A stretch of DNA of 39,418 nucleotides from Micromonospora chalcea (GTDB lineage: Bacteria; Actinomycetota; Actinomycetes; Mycobacteriales; Micromonosporaceae), in contig NZ_MAGP01000144.1 in NCBI RefSeq assembly GCF_002926165.1, forward strand, positions 1 through 39,418, in the 5' to 3' direction. Shown piece by piece: positions 1 through 7,691 of this stretch. The first letter of the stretch is position 1. Every line of letters starts with the position of its first letter. Under the pieces are notes generated by a model that worked only from the letters and a program-made list of their open reading frames with translations, searched no databases and was not told the DNA's origin. The translations under genes and the position numbers were made by a program.

Positions 1-58
1 GTAGCCGCCACCGCCGGGATACGGCGCCGGTGGCGGCTATCCCGGCGGTGGCGGCTAC
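1..58. repeat. Perfect 21-bp inverted repeat at the window edge
   Basis: Bases 1-21 are the exact reverse complement of 38-58, separated by a 16-base spacer. The right arm encodes the Gly/Tyr-rich repeat of the DUF4870 protein. The left arm is the same sequence flipped and supplies an in-frame TAG at 2-4. A flipped copy at the very start of a sequence resembles a fold-back or assembly-edge artefact, though a genuine hairpin cannot be excluded. Confidence 0.85.
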
Positions 59-424
59 GGCCCGGCCGGGTACGCCAACAACGACGAGAAGACCTGGGCC
101 CTGGTGGCGCACTTCGGTGGCGCCGCGGGCGTCATCATCGGTGGCGGTCTGCTCGGCTGGGTCGCCCCGCTGATCGCGATGATGACCCGCGGCCAGCAGT
201 CGCCGACCGTACGCGCCCACGCGGTCGCGGCGCTGAACTTCCAGATCACCTGGACCATCGCCAGCGTCCTCGCCTGGGTGATCACGGTCATCACCTGCGG
301 GATCCTGTTCTTCGTCCCGATGCTGGTCTGGCTGGTGCCGCTGATCTTCGGGATCATCGGCGGGGTCAAGGCCAACGAGGGTGTGCTCTACCGCTACCCG
401 ATGACCTACAACTTCGTGAAGTGA
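5..424 (+). CDS. DUF4870-type small membrane protein, 5' end missing or corrupted
   Basis: The frame open from base 5 encodes about 139 residues. A Gly/Pro/Tyr-rich stretch is followed by a DEKTW-type motif and hydrophobic segments: one near VIIGGGLLGWVAPLI and a long hydrophobic C-terminal part, with a charged RGQQSPTVRAHA loop between. This is the layout of DUF4870 membrane proteins, which usually have a disordered Gly/Pro/Tyr-rich cytoplasmic head. Function is unknown. The true start is probably outside the window. An in-frame TAG at 2-4 lies in an inverted copy of 38-58 and is probably an edge artefact. The GTG at 104 would drop the head and part of the first conserved block, so I do not favour it. 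A strong hairpin follows directly after the stop. Confidence 0.7.
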   Translation, partial: PPPPGYGAGGGYPGGGGYGPAGYANNDEKTWALVAHFGGAAGVIIGGGLLGWVAPLIAMMTRGQQSPTVRAHAVAALNFQITWTIASVLAWVITVITCGILFFVPMLVWLVPLIFGIIGGVKANEGVLYRYPMTYNFVK

Positions 425-427
425 CAC

Positions 428-459
428 CGCCGGCCGGCCGAGGGGGCGGCCGGCCGGCG
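428..459. terminator. GC-rich hairpin between convergent genes
   Basis: A perfect 13-bp stem (428-440 with 447-459) and 6-base loop lie 4 bases after the DUF4870 stop and just before the hemW stop. It can serve both converging transcripts. There is no T tract, as is normal in high-GC actinobacteria. Confidence 0.6.
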
Positions 460-463
460 CCGG

Positions 464-1687
464 TCACGGCGGCAGGTCGCGTACCACCGCGTCGGCCAGC
501 AGCCGTCCGCGCAGCGTCAGCACCACAAGCCCCCGCGCGTACGCCCCGGCGTCGAGCAGCCCGGCGTCCCGGGCCCGCTCGGCGCCCGCCCGGCCGGGCT
601 CGTCCAGCACGTCCAGCGGCAGCCCGGAGGCGAGCCGCACCCGCAGCATCACGTCCTCCATGTGCTGCTCTTCCGCGCTGAGCACCTCCCGGGCCAGTGC
701 CGGCGAGGCGCCCTCGGCCAGCCGCGCCGCGTACGCGCTCGGGTGCTTGACGTTCCACCAGCGCACGCCGCCGACGTGGCTGTGCGCCCCCGGGCCCAGG
801 CCCCACCAGTCGGCGCCGGTCCAGTAGAGCAGGTTGTGCCGGCACGCCGCCGCCGCCGAGCGGGCCCAGTTCGACACCTCGTACCAGGAGAAGCCTGCCG
901 CGCCGAGCGCCGCCTCCGCGGCCAGGTAGCGGTCCGCCGCCACGTCGTCGGAGGGGTACGGCAGCTCGCCCCGGCGCATCCGCGCGGCCAGCCGGGTGCC
1001 GTCCTCCACGATCAGGGCGTACGCGCTGACGTGGTCCACCCCGGCGTCGACCACCTGGGCCAGCGAGGCGGCGAAGTCGTCTGCCGTCTCGCCCGGCGTG
1101 CCGTAGATCAGGTCCAGGTTCACGTGCTCGAACCCGGCGTCGCGCGCCTCCAGCGCGGCGGCGGTGGCCCGGCCCGCGCTGTGCCGCCGGTCCAGCACCG
1201 CGAGCACCCCGGGCGCGGCGGACTGCATGCCCAGCGAGATCCGGGTGTAGCCGGCCGCCCGCAGCGTCTTGAGCGACTCCGGGGTCACCGACTCCGGGTT
1301 GGCCTCGGTGGTCACCTCCGCGTCGGCGGCCAGCCCCCAGACGCGGTCGATGCCGTCGAGGATCCGGGCCAGGTCGTCGGCGGGCAGCAGGGTCGGCGTG
1401 CCGCCGCCGACGAAGACGGTGTCGACCCGCTGCGGCGGCGAGTCGCCCAGCACCCGGGCGGCCAGCGCCAGCTCGGCCAGCACCGAGTCGGCGTACGTCT
1501 CCCGGCTCGCCCCGCCGCCCAGCTCGGAGGCGGTGTACGTGTTGAAGTCGCAGTAACCGCACCGGCTGGCGCAGAACGGCACGTGGACGTACACGCCGAA
1601 GCCGCGCGCGCCGACGGCGCGACGGGCGGTGGCGGGCAGCGATCCGTCGCGCGGGACGGGTTCGCCTTCTGGAAGGACGCCGGGCAT
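464..1687 (-). CDS. hemW: HemW-like radical SAM protein (coproporphyrinogen III oxidase-like heme chaperone)
   Basis: The product has 407 residues, the family's usual size. The radical SAM cluster motif CASRCGYC (C39, C43, C46; CxxxCxxC) follows the typical VYVHVPFC strand. Further on are a Gly-rich GGGTPTLL motif for SAM binding, the EANPES motif, SLGMQS, and HNLLYW, a signature of the HemN/HemW group. HemW binds heme and is thought to deliver it to membrane targets; many members are misnamed anaerobic coproporphyrinogen oxidases. True HemN has an extra N-terminal part and a CxxxCxxCxC motif, absent here. The ATG at 1687 gives a normal N-terminus. The gene is divergent from the enoyl-CoA hydratase-like gene with only 19 bases between starts. 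In actinobacteria hemW usually follows lepA; here about 6 kb of other genes intervene. Confidence 0.92.
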   Translation of the reverse strand: MPGVLPEGEPVPRDGSLPATARRAVGARGFGVYVHVPFCASRCGYCDFNTYTASELGGGASRETYADSVLAELALAARVLGDSPPQRVDTVFVGGGTPTLLPADDLARILDGIDRVWGLAADAEVTTEANPESVTPESLKTLRAAGYTRISLGMQSAAPGVLAVLDRRHSAGRATAAALEARDAGFEHVNLDLIYGTPGETADDFAASLAQVVDAGVDHVSAYALIVEDGTRLAARMRRGELPYPSDDVAADRYLAAEAALGAAGFSWYEVSNWARSAAAACRHNLLYWTGADWWGLGPGAHSHVGGVRWWNVKHPSAYAARLAEGASPALAREVLSAEEQHMEDVMLRVRLASGLPLDVLDEPGRAGAERARDAGLLDAGAYARGLVVLTLRGRLLADAVVRDLPP

Positions 1688-1693
1688 GGCCAC

Positions 1694-1699
1694 TAGTGT
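1694..1699 (+). promoter_or_regulatory. Candidate -10 box of a leaderless promoter (enoyl-CoA hydratase gene)
   Basis: TAGTGT fits the TANNNT -10 pattern and ends 7 bases before the ATG at 1707. That spacing would start transcription at or next to the start codon. The 19-base gap to the divergent hemW start leaves no room for a normal leader. Confidence 0.5.
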
Positions 1700-1706
1700 G
1701 CCCGGC

Positions 1707-2492
1707 ATGACCTCTCCGGACGCTCTCGTGCGAGTCGCCACGGCCCGTGGGGTGACCACCCTCACCCTGGACAGCCCGCACAACCGCAACGCGCTCTCCA
1801 CGCCCCTGATGACCCAGCTGCTGGCCGGGCTCGCCGACGCGGTCGCCGACGACGCGGTACGCGCGATCGTGCTCGACCACACCGGCCCGGTCTTCTGCTC
1901 CGGCGCCGACCTGAAGGAGACCGCCGCCGCGTACGCCAGTGGCACGGTGCCCGCCGGGATGCTCGGCGACGTGCTGGTGGCGGTGCGGGAGTGCCCGAAG
2001 CCGGTGGTCGCGAAGGTCGCCGGGCCGGCCCGGGCCGGTGGGCTGGGCCTGATCGCCGCCGCCGACCTGGCGGTCTGCGCGCAGGAGGCGACGTTCGCGT
2101 TCACCGAGGTGCGGATCGGGGTGATCCCGGCGGTGATCTCGGCGACCGTGCTGCCCCGGCTGGACCAGCGGGCCGCCGCCGAGCTGTACCTGACCGGCGA
2201 CACGTTCGACGGCCGCCGCGCCGCCGAGGTCGGCCTGGTCACCGCCGCGGTGCCGGCCGGCGAGCTGGACGCCGCCGTCGAGCGCTACTGCGCCTCGCTC
2301 GTCAGGGGCGCGCCGGGGGCGCTGGCCGGGGCGAAGGAGCTGCTGCGCCGGCCCGCCGCGACGGAGCTGCGGGCCGAGATCGCCGAGTTGGCGGCGCTGT
2401 CCACCGGGTACTTCCTCTCGGACGAAGGACGTGAGGGCGTCATGGCGTTCCGGGAGAAGCGGCCCGCCGCCTGGGTGCCCGCCGGAGACTGA
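1707..2492 (+). CDS. Enoyl-CoA hydratase/isomerase (crotonase) family protein
   Basis: The 261-residue product has crotonase-fold landmarks. HNRNALS near residue 25 is the CoA-binding segment, CSGADLKE near residue 70 forms the first oxyanion-hole strand, and a Gly-rich AGGLGLIAAADLAV segment is followed by FAFTEVRIGVIP, which carries a Glu at the usual second catalytic position. Such enzymes hydrate 2-enoyl-CoA thioesters in fatty acid or branched amino acid breakdown. The substrate cannot be read from sequence, and no thiolase or acyl-CoA dehydrogenase lies nearby. The ATG at 1707 is chosen over upstream in-frame codons because the family N-terminus begins there and a -10 box sits 7 bases before it. 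An 11-bp stem hairpin follows the stop. Confidence 0.88.
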   Translation: MTSPDALVRVATARGVTTLTLDSPHNRNALSTPLMTQLLAGLADAVADDAVRAIVLDHTGPVFCSGADLKETAAAYASGTVPAGMLGDVLVAVRECPKPVVAKVAGPARAGGLGLIAAADLAVCAQEATFAFTEVRIGVIPAVISATVLPRLDQRAAAELYLTGDTFDGRRAAEVGLVTAAVPAGELDAAVERYCASLVRGAPGALAGAKELLRRPAATELRAEIAELAALSTGYFLSDEGREGVMAFREKRPAAWVPAGD

Positions 2493-2499
2493 GGTGCAC

Positions 2500-2542
2500 G
2501 GCGGGGCCCGGCTGGTCACCTTCGGTGGTGGCGGGCCCCGCC
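2500..2542 (+). terminator. Hairpin downstream of the enoyl-CoA hydratase gene
   Basis: Perfect 11-bp GC stem, 2500-2510 with 2532-2542, beginning 8 bases after the stop codon. Confidence 0.6.
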
Positions 2543-2613
2543 CGGCGGCACGGCGCCGGTCACGTGGTGGCGGGACGGCCACTCGGCCGAGACGCGGCGG
2601 CGCGGGGCCGACG

Positions 2614-2619
2614 TACGCT
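2614..2619 (+). promoter_or_regulatory. Candidate -10 box of the transglycosylase-like gene
   Basis: TACGCT fits TANNNT and lies 28 bases before the chosen GTG start, leaving room for a short leader with the AGGGGG ribosome-binding site at 2637-2642. No clear -35 is visible. Confidence 0.35.
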
Positions 2620-2647
2620 TGTCGGACTGTCGGGACAGGGGGTGCGG

Positions 2648-3502
2648 GTGCGGACGCGAGCGGCGATCGTGGCATCTGGTGTTGCGGTGTGCGTACTGGC
2701 GCTGCTCGCGGTCTATGTCGTGACCAAGCAGTTCGGCGAGCACCTGCGGCTCCCCCTGGCCAGCCGGACCTGCACGGTGCAGGCCGACGGCGAGGTGGTG
2801 CTCGGCGCCGACCAGATGGCGAACGCGGCGACCATCGCGGCCATCGGCATGCAGCGCCGGATGCCCGAGCGGGCGGTGGTGGTGGCGCTGGCGACCGCGT
2901 ACCAGGAGTCGCACCTGCGCAACATCGCGCACGGCGACCGCGACTCGCTCGGCCTGTTCCAGCAGCGCCCGAGCCAGGGCTGGGGCACCCCGGAGCAGGT
3001 CCAGGACCCGCGGTACGCGGCGAACAAGTTCTACGCCGCGCTGAAGAAGGTCAAGGGCTGGGAGCGGATGCGGGTCACCGACGCCGCCCAGCGGGTGCAG
3101 CGCTCGGCCTTCCCCGAGGCGTACGAGAAGTGGGCCGACGAGTCGGAGGTCCTGACCCGCGCGTTGCTCGGCCACGCGACCGGCGCGGTGGCCTGCACGG
3201 TGAGTTCGCCGCCGACGATGCGCGGGCCGGCCGCCGCCAGCGCCGTGCTGGAGAGCCTGTCGCTGGACTGGGGGCTGCCCCGGCTGGCCACGGCGACGGA
3301 CCTGACCGCGCTCACCGTGCCGGCGGGCGACGACCGCAACGGCTGGCGGTACGCGCACTGGCTGGTCTCGCACGCCGACGACCACGGCGTGAAGAAGGTC
3401 CGCTTCGGCAACCTGGAGTGGACCGCCGAGCAGGGCTCCTGGGCCCGGGTGAAGGGCGACCCGGCCACCGAGGTAGTCGGGGAGGTGTTCGCCGCGGCCT
3501 GA
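2648..3502 (+). CDS. Membrane-anchored lytic transglycosylase-like (lysozyme-fold) protein
   Basis: The 284-residue product starts with a basic tip and one hydrophobic segment (about residues 6-26) that should anchor it in the membrane with the rest outside. The extracellular part contains ALATAYQESHLRNI, with a Glu-Ser pair at the place of the catalytic Glu in the SLT/lysozyme superfamily, followed by DSLGLFQQRPSQGWG, typical of a family common in Micromonosporaceae and Streptomyces. The likely role is cleavage or remodelling of peptidoglycan, but activity is inferred only. Relatives have been misannotated as heavy metal transporters. The GTG at 2648 has AGGGGG five bases upstream; GTG 2642 would overlap that site. 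The gene converges with the ABC permease gene 13 bases away. Confidence 0.75.
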   Translation: MRTRAAIVASGVAVCVLALLAVYVVTKQFGEHLRLPLASRTCTVQADGEVVLGADQMANAATIAAIGMQRRMPERAVVVALATAYQESHLRNIAHGDRDSLGLFQQRPSQGWGTPEQVQDPRYAANKFYAALKKVKGWERMRVTDAAQRVQRSAFPEAYEKWADESEVLTRALLGHATGAVACTVSSPPTMRGPAAASAVLESLSLDWGLPRLATATDLTALTVPAGDDRNGWRYAHWLVSHADDHGVKKVRFGNLEWTAEQGSWARVKGDPATEVVGEVFAAA

Positions 3503-3515
3503 CCGGCCGCCGCCC

Positions 3516-4349
3516 TCAGCCCTTCACAGCTCCCGCGACCAGGCCGGAGACCATCCGGCGCTGCACCAGCAGGAAGAAGACGATCACCGGCAGGGTGAAC
3601 AGCGTGGACGCGGCCATCACCGAGCCCCAGGCGGTGTCGTCGCGGCCGAAGAAGAACGTCATCGCCACCGGCAGCGTGTACTTCTGCTGGTCGTTGATGA
3701 AGGTCAGCGCGAAGATCAGCTCGTTCCAGGCGGTGATGAACGAGAAGATGCTGGTGGCGACCAGGCCGGGCGCGACCAGCGGGAACAGCACCTTGCGGAA
3801 CGTCTGGGCCCGGCTGGCGCCGTCGATGGCGGCGGCCTCCTCCAGTTCCTTCGGCACCGCGGCGACGAAGCCGCGCAGCATCCAGACCGCGAACGGCAGC
3901 GAGAAGCCGAGGTACGTGAGGATCAGGCTGGGCAGCGTGTTGTAGAGACCGAGCCGCTGGATCATCAGGAACAGCGGGATGACCAGCGCCTCCAGCGGGA
4001 TCATCTGCACCACCAGCAGCATGATCAGGAACGTGGTGCGCAGCTTGAACCGGAACCGGGCCACGGCTGTCGCGGCGAGCAGCGCGACCAGCCCGCTCAG
4101 CAGCACCGTGGCCCCCGCGACGAGCACGCTGTTGAGGAAGAAGTCGGTGAACGTCACGCCCGGGATCAGGTTGCCGGTGAGGATCTCCCGGTAGTGCTCC
4201 AGCGTCGGCTCGGCCGGCACCGGCCGGGGCGTGGACGAGAAGATCTCCCGGTTGGGCTTCAGCGACGTCGCCACCATCCAGTAGACCGGGAACGCGGCGA
4301 AGAGCGCGACCAGCAGGCCCGCGCCGTTGAGGGCGATCTTCTTCATCAT
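3516..4349 (-). CDS. Carbohydrate ABC transporter permease, MalG type
   Basis: The 277-residue protein has about six membrane segments. The cytoplasmic EAA loop, EEAAAIDGASRAQTFRKV, lies in the C-terminal half, where the ATPase docks. It is the second of two inner-membrane permeases in a CUT1-type sugar importer. The MM start overlaps the stop of the upstream permease gene as ATGA, so translation is probably coupled. It is the last gene of the operon, and no ATPase gene follows. The ATPase is probably a shared MsmK-type subunit encoded elsewhere, as is common in actinobacteria. Confidence 0.9.
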   Translation of the reverse strand: MMKKIALNGAGLLVALFAAFPVYWMVATSLKPNREIFSSTPRPVPAEPTLEHYREILTGNLIPGVTFTDFFLNSVLVAGATVLLSGLVALLAATAVARFRFKLRTTFLIMLLVVQMIPLEALVIPLFLMIQRLGLYNTLPSLILTYLGFSLPFAVWMLRGFVAAVPKELEEAAAIDGASRAQTFRKVLFPLVAPGLVATSIFSFITAWNELIFALTFINDQQKYTLPVAMTFFFGRDDTAWGSVMAASTLFTLPVIVFFLLVQRRMVSGLVAGAVKG

Positions 4350-5332
4350 TCGTCCTCCTGCCGCAGCACCATGCGGACGTACAGGGCGGTCACCACGAGC
4401 AGGATCACGGTGAGGATCACGGCGATGGCGGAGCCGAGGCCGTACTTCGGCGGCGGTGAGAACGCCTCCGCGTACGAGTAGATCGACAGCATGAACGTCG
4501 ACCGGTCCTGGGTGCCGCCGGCCAGCACGAACTGCTGGGTGAAGACCTTGAAGTCCCAGATCGTGGAGAGCACCACGAGGATGCCGAAGACCGGCCGCAG
4601 GATCGGGAACGTCACCTTCCAGAACACCTTCCACGGGCCGGCGCCGTCGACCCGGGCCGCCTCCTGCAACTCCGTCGGCACGCTCTTGAGCCCGGCCAGC
4701 ACGCTCACCGCGATGAACGGGAACGAGTGCCAGACCACCACGAGCGTCAGGATGGCGAAGAACAGCAGCGGGTCGTTGAACCAGCCGTACCCGGTCCAGT
4801 CGCTGCGCCCGAACAGCGCCGTGGACAGCCCGTCGGGAAGCTTGTTGAACAGCCACGTGACCAGGCCGCTCGTGTCGTCGAAGATCCACTTCCAGACGAT
4901 CGTGCCGGTCAGCGCCGGGGTGGCCCAGGCGAGCATCACGCAGCTCGCCACGAACGTGGCCATCTTCTTGCCCAGGCGGTTGAGCAGCAGCCCGACCAGC
5001 GTGCCGAGGACCATCGTGAGCGCCACGTTGGCGACCGCGAACAGCACCGTGTTGCGCAGCACCGTACGGAAGAACGGGTCGCCGAGGATCTGCGCGTAGT
5101 TGGCCAGGCCGATCCACGGCCACTCGCGGTCGCCGCGCAGCTGCCGGACGCTGTCCAGCTTGTGGAAGGACATCCACACGACCTGGCCGAGCGGCCAGAG
5201 CAGCAGCACGGCGATGATCGCCAGGCAGGGCAGGAGCAGCAGGTACGGAAGGTGGTCCACCCGGCGACGGCGCCGCCGCGCGGGGGTCTCCCGCGCGGCG
5301 GCCTCGCCGGTGGCCTCGGTCAGCGTGGTCAC
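4346..5332 (-). CDS. Carbohydrate ABC transporter permease, MalF type
   Basis: The 328-residue product has an Arg-rich cytoplasmic head (RRRRRR near residue 20), then about six membrane segments and the EAA loop EAARVDGAGPWKVFWKV. It should pair with the MalG-type permease to form the translocation channel. The GTG start at 5332 overlaps the stop of the solute-binding protein gene as GTGA. The longer open frame upstream lies inside that gene and is a shadow. The substrate is a sugar or oligosaccharide by family, not identifiable more precisely. Confidence 0.9.
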   Translation of the reverse strand: MTTLTEATGEAAARETPARRRRRRVDHLPYLLLLPCLAIIAVLLLWPLGQVVWMSFHKLDSVRQLRGDREWPWIGLANYAQILGDPFFRTVLRNTVLFAVANVALTMVLGTLVGLLLNRLGKKMATFVASCVMLAWATPALTGTIVWKWIFDDTSGLVTWLFNKLPDGLSTALFGRSDWTGYGWFNDPLLFFAILTLVVVWHSFPFIAVSVLAGLKSVPTELQEAARVDGAGPWKVFWKVTFPILRPVFGILVVLSTIWDFKVFTQQFVLAGGTQDRSTFMLSIYSYAEAFSPPPKYGLGSAIAVILTVILLVVTALYVRMVLRQEDE

Positions 5333-6621
5333 TTGGCGTTGAGAATGCTTTCCATCTCGGTGGCCGCGTCGGCGGTGGCCTTCTCGACCGTCTTCTGGCC
5401 CTTGATGACCGAGCTGTTCATCGCCTGGGTCACCGTCTTGGTCCGGCTGACCTCGACCCACTTCGGGGTGAGCGGGGTCAGCTTGGTGTTCTGGATGGCC
5501 GTGGCGAACGCGGCCATCACCTTGTCGTTGGCGTAGTCGCCGCTGCTGACCAGGTCCTGGTAGACCGGGAAGAAGCCGAGGCTGCTCGCGAACTCCTTGT
5601 CCTTCTGCTTGCTCAGCAGCACAGTCATGTAGTCCCAGGCCAGCGACTGCCGCTCGCTGTCCTTCCAGATGGCGATGTCGGAGCCACCGGCGAACGCCGG
5701 GGCGGCCTTGCCGTCCGGGCCGGGGATCGGGAACGTGCCCCACACCTTCTCGATGTCCGGGTTGTCCTTCTTCATCGCGCCGCCCTGCCAGCTTCCGGCG
5801 AACGCCATGGCGGCCTTGCCGGTGGCGAACTGGGTACGGGCGTCGACCTCGTTCCACCCGGCGGCGGCCGGCGGGGCGACCTTGTGCACTGTCACCAGGT
5901 CGGTCCAGAACTTGACCGCCTTCTGCGCCTCGGGGGTGTTATAGCCGGACTTCCAGCTGTCCCCCTCCTTGGTGGCGATCTCCGCGCCGGCACTCCAGAG
6001 GAAGGAGTAGAACGGCAGCTCGGAGTTGCCGGGCAGGGCGATGCCGTAGGTGCCGGGCTTCTTGGCCTGCACCGCCTTCGCGGCGGCGACCATCTCGTCC
6101 CAGGTCGTCGGCGGCTTCACGCCGGCCTCGGCGAACCAGTCGGTGCGGTAGTAGACGGCGCGCACGCCGGCGTACCACGGCACGCCGTACTGCTTGCCGT
6201 CGAGCTGGGCGTTCTTGACCAGGTCGGGCAGGATGTCCTTGCCCTCGGACCAGCCGTTGAACTTGTCCGACACGTCGGCCAGAGCCTCCTGCGCGGCCCA
6301 GCCCTGGGTCTCGGTGTTGCCCAGCTCGGTGACGTCCGGGCCCTCGCCACCGGCGAGCGCGGCCTGGAACTTCTTCGGCGCCTCGAGCCAGGGGATGTAC
6401 TGCACCACCACGTCGGTCTCGGGGTGCTTCTTCTTGAACTCCGCCTCGACGCTGTCGAGGAACGCGGTCTGGGCGTCGCCGCCCTCACCCATCATCCACA
6501 CAGTGAGCTTGCTGTTGTCGGCGGCCTTGTCGTCGTCGCCGGAGCCACCGCACGCGGTCAGCACCAACGCGGCCGACGCCACGATGGCGGTGACCGGAGC
6601 CAGCCGCTTCCACCTGTTCAC
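5329..6621 (-). CDS. Extracellular sugar-binding lipoprotein of an ABC importer
   Basis: The 430-residue protein opens with a lipoprotein signal peptide: basic tip MNRWKR, hydrophobic core, and lipobox LTAC with the lipidated Cys at residue 24, followed by a Gly/Ser/Asp linker. The mature part is a family 1 solute-binding protein (MalE/UgpB-like), with TVWMMGEGGDAQ at the first strand and AGSWQGGAMK in the middle. It captures the sugar outside the membrane for the two permeases encoded just downstream. The start is a GTG with GAGGGAGA six bases upstream. It is the first gene of a three-gene operon, and an inverted repeat about 54 bases upstream may bind a repressor. No regulator gene is adjacent. 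Confidence 0.93.
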   Translation of the reverse strand: MNRWKRLAPVTAIVASAALVLTACGGSGDDDKAADNSKLTVWMMGEGGDAQTAFLDSVEAEFKKKHPETDVVVQYIPWLEAPKKFQAALAGGEGPDVTELGNTETQGWAAQEALADVSDKFNGWSEGKDILPDLVKNAQLDGKQYGVPWYAGVRAVYYRTDWFAEAGVKPPTTWDEMVAAAKAVQAKKPGTYGIALPGNSELPFYSFLWSAGAEIATKEGDSWKSGYNTPEAQKAVKFWTDLVTVHKVAPPAAAGWNEVDARTQFATGKAAMAFAGSWQGGAMKKDNPDIEKVWGTFPIPGPDGKAAPAFAGGSDIAIWKDSERQSLAWDYMTVLLSKQKDKEFASSLGFFPVYQDLVSSGDYANDKVMAAFATAIQNTKLTPLTPKWVEVSRTKTVTQAMNSSVIKGQKTVEKATADAATEMESILNAK

Positions 6622-6674
6622 GCCATATCTCCCTCAGGGCCGTTTGGCACTAACCTTCTCCGCCGCACCTTAGT

Positions 6675-6687
6675 AGGAAAATTTCCT
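6675..6687. promoter_or_regulatory. Candidate operator upstream of the sugar ABC operon
   Basis: AGGAAAATTTCCT is a perfect palindrome around a central A, with 6-base arms. It is a markedly A/T-rich island in GC-rich surroundings, 54 bases before the binding-protein start. Position and symmetry suit a sugar-responsive repressor, possibly of the ROK type, but the regulator is not encoded in the window. Confidence 0.5.
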
Positions 6688-6789
6688 TTACAACAGGGGG
6701 TGTTCGTGACGGAGGGCACAGGCGACCGTATCGCAGCCGGGGCCCGGCCGACATCGATGCCGTCCGGGCAGTTCAGAGCCCACGAACGC

Positions 6790-6826
6790 CGACGGGCGCC
6801 CGGCCGGTGAGGCCGGGCGCCCGTCG
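6790..6826 (-). terminator. Terminator hairpin of the first GlsB-like gene
   Basis: A perfect 16-bp stem (6790-6805 with 6811-6826) and a 5-base loop, 17 bases past the stop. Its twin at 7327-7363 has the same stem with a paired base change. Confidence 0.75.
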
Positions 6827-6843
6827 AGGCGCGTGGTGCGGGG

Positions 6844-7128
6844 TCAGTAGCGCGAGACGCCGCGGCGACGGCCGACACCGGCCACCAGGGCCACGCCGAT
6901 CGCGGCGAACAGCACCTGCAGCATCAGCTCGCGCCAGTCGATGCCGGCGGTCTCGGCGAAGCCGGAGGCCCGGGCGACGAGCGTGCCCAGAAGCGCGGCG
7001 CCGACGCCGATCAGCATGTGCAGCCACATGGGCATGTTCTGCCGGCCCGGCACGACCAGCCGGCCCAGCGCGCCGACGATCAGACCAACGACCAGCGCCG
7101 TGATGATGCCCCAAACGGTGAGCTCCAT
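6844..7128 (-). CDS. GlsB/YeaQ/YmgE family stress-response membrane protein, copy 1
   Basis: A 94-residue protein with three hydrophobic segments: a start like TVWGIITALVVGLIVGALG, then LVVPGRQNMPMWLHMLIGVGAALLG, and a last segment before a basic end. The GRLVVPGRQ motif is characteristic of the transglycosylase-associated protein family (GlsB/YeaQ/YmgE), induced by general or envelope stress in many bacteria. Biochemical function is unknown. AAGGAGGAGG precedes the ATG. The upstream region holds a SigB/SigF-like promoter and a leader hairpin, both shared with the paralogue at 7382-7669. The copies are very similar apart from the segment between the second and third helices. Confidence 0.88.
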   Translation of the reverse strand: MELTVWGIITALVVGLIVGALGRLVVPGRQNMPMWLHMLIGVGAALLGTLVARASGFAETAGIDWRELMLQVLFAAIGVALVAGVGRRRGVSRY

Positions 7129-7154
7129 GGTCGCCCTCCTCCTTAAGATCCGGT

Positions 7155-7170
7155 CACACGTTTTTGTGTG
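7155..7170 (-). promoter_or_regulatory. Leader hairpin of GlsB copy 1
   Basis: CACAC (7155-7159) pairs with GTGTG (7166-7170) across a 6-base loop, between the promoter and the ribosome-binding site. The paralogue has CGCAC paired with GTGCG at the same place, so the sequence changed while pairing was kept. Confidence 0.5.
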
Positions 7171-7190
7171 GTTACTGTCGTGATCGCTAA

Positions 7191-7217
7191 GTTCCCGACC
7201 GCCCGGAAATCCAAACC
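7191..7217 (-). promoter_or_regulatory. SigB/SigF-like promoter of GlsB copy 1
   Basis: On the minus strand GGTTT, a 16-base spacer and GGGAAC. This fits the actinobacterial SigB/SigF pattern (GGTTT, 16 bases, GGGTA). The paralogue has GGTTT, 16 bases, GGGCAC in the matching place. Transcription would start near 7183, about 55 bases before the ATG. Confidence 0.6.
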
Positions 7218-7326
7218 GACTCCGATGACGAATTGTTCAGACGTACCCTGACCTGCTACTTCTCCCCGAAACCGGGCGCGGCGGGCGGGCCCGGCACACC
7301 GACGGGGTTCAATGCGCCGAATACGC

Positions 7327-7363
7327 CGACGGGTGCCCGGCCGATGCGGCCGGGCACCCGTCG
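7327..7363 (-). terminator. Terminator hairpin of the second GlsB-like gene
   Basis: Perfect 16-bp stem, 7327-7342 with 7348-7363, and a 5-base loop. It separates the two GlsB cassettes and differs from the 6790-6826 stem by one compensated base pair (C:G there, T:A here). Confidence 0.75.
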
Positions 7364-7381
7364 AGGCGCGTGATGCGTCGA

Positions 7382-7669
7382 TCAGTAACGCGAGACGCTG
7401 CTGCGGCGGCCGACGCCGGCCACCAGGGCCACACCGATGGCGGCGAGCACGACCTGCACGGCCAGCTCGGCCCAGTCGATGCCGGCGGTCTGCGTGGCGA
7501 TGCCGAGCGCGCGGGCCAGGACGGTGCCCAGCAGCGCCGCGCCGACGCCGATCACCATGTGCAGCCAGATCGGCATGTTCTGCCGGCCCGGCACGACCAG
7601 CCGGCCCAGCGCGCCGACGATCAGACCCACGACCAGCGCGGTGATGATGCCCCAGACGGTGAACTCCAC
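7382..7669 (-). CDS. GlsB/YeaQ/YmgE family stress-response membrane protein, copy 2
   Basis: The 95-residue product is nearly the same as copy 1 over the first 50 residues and the last 20. It differs mainly in ALGIATQTAGIDWAEL and carries one extra residue. It has three predicted membrane segments and the GRLVVPGRQ motif. The GTG at 7669 is chosen because AGGAGG lies just upstream and it aligns exactly with the copy 1 start. Promoter, leader hairpin and terminator are all duplicated with the gene, so the unit of duplication was a complete transcription cassette. Confidence 0.88.
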   Translation of the reverse strand: MEFTVWGIITALVVGLIVGALGRLVVPGRQNMPIWLHMVIGVGAALLGTVLARALGIATQTAGIDWAELAVQVVLAAIGVALVAGVGRRSSVSRY

Positions 7670-7691
7670 GGTCGTCCTCCTAAAGCGATTT

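Noticed and set aside
366..2675. Long open frame on the minus strand over hemW and the enoyl-CoA hydratase gene
   Set aside because: It is an Arg/Gly/Ala-rich shadow of GC-biased codons, with no domain, and crosses two well-supported genes in another frame.
6688..6693. TTGTAA on the minus strand as a -35 for the ABC operon
   Set aside because: No TANNNT box at a suitable distance; the bases partly overlap the palindrome flank.
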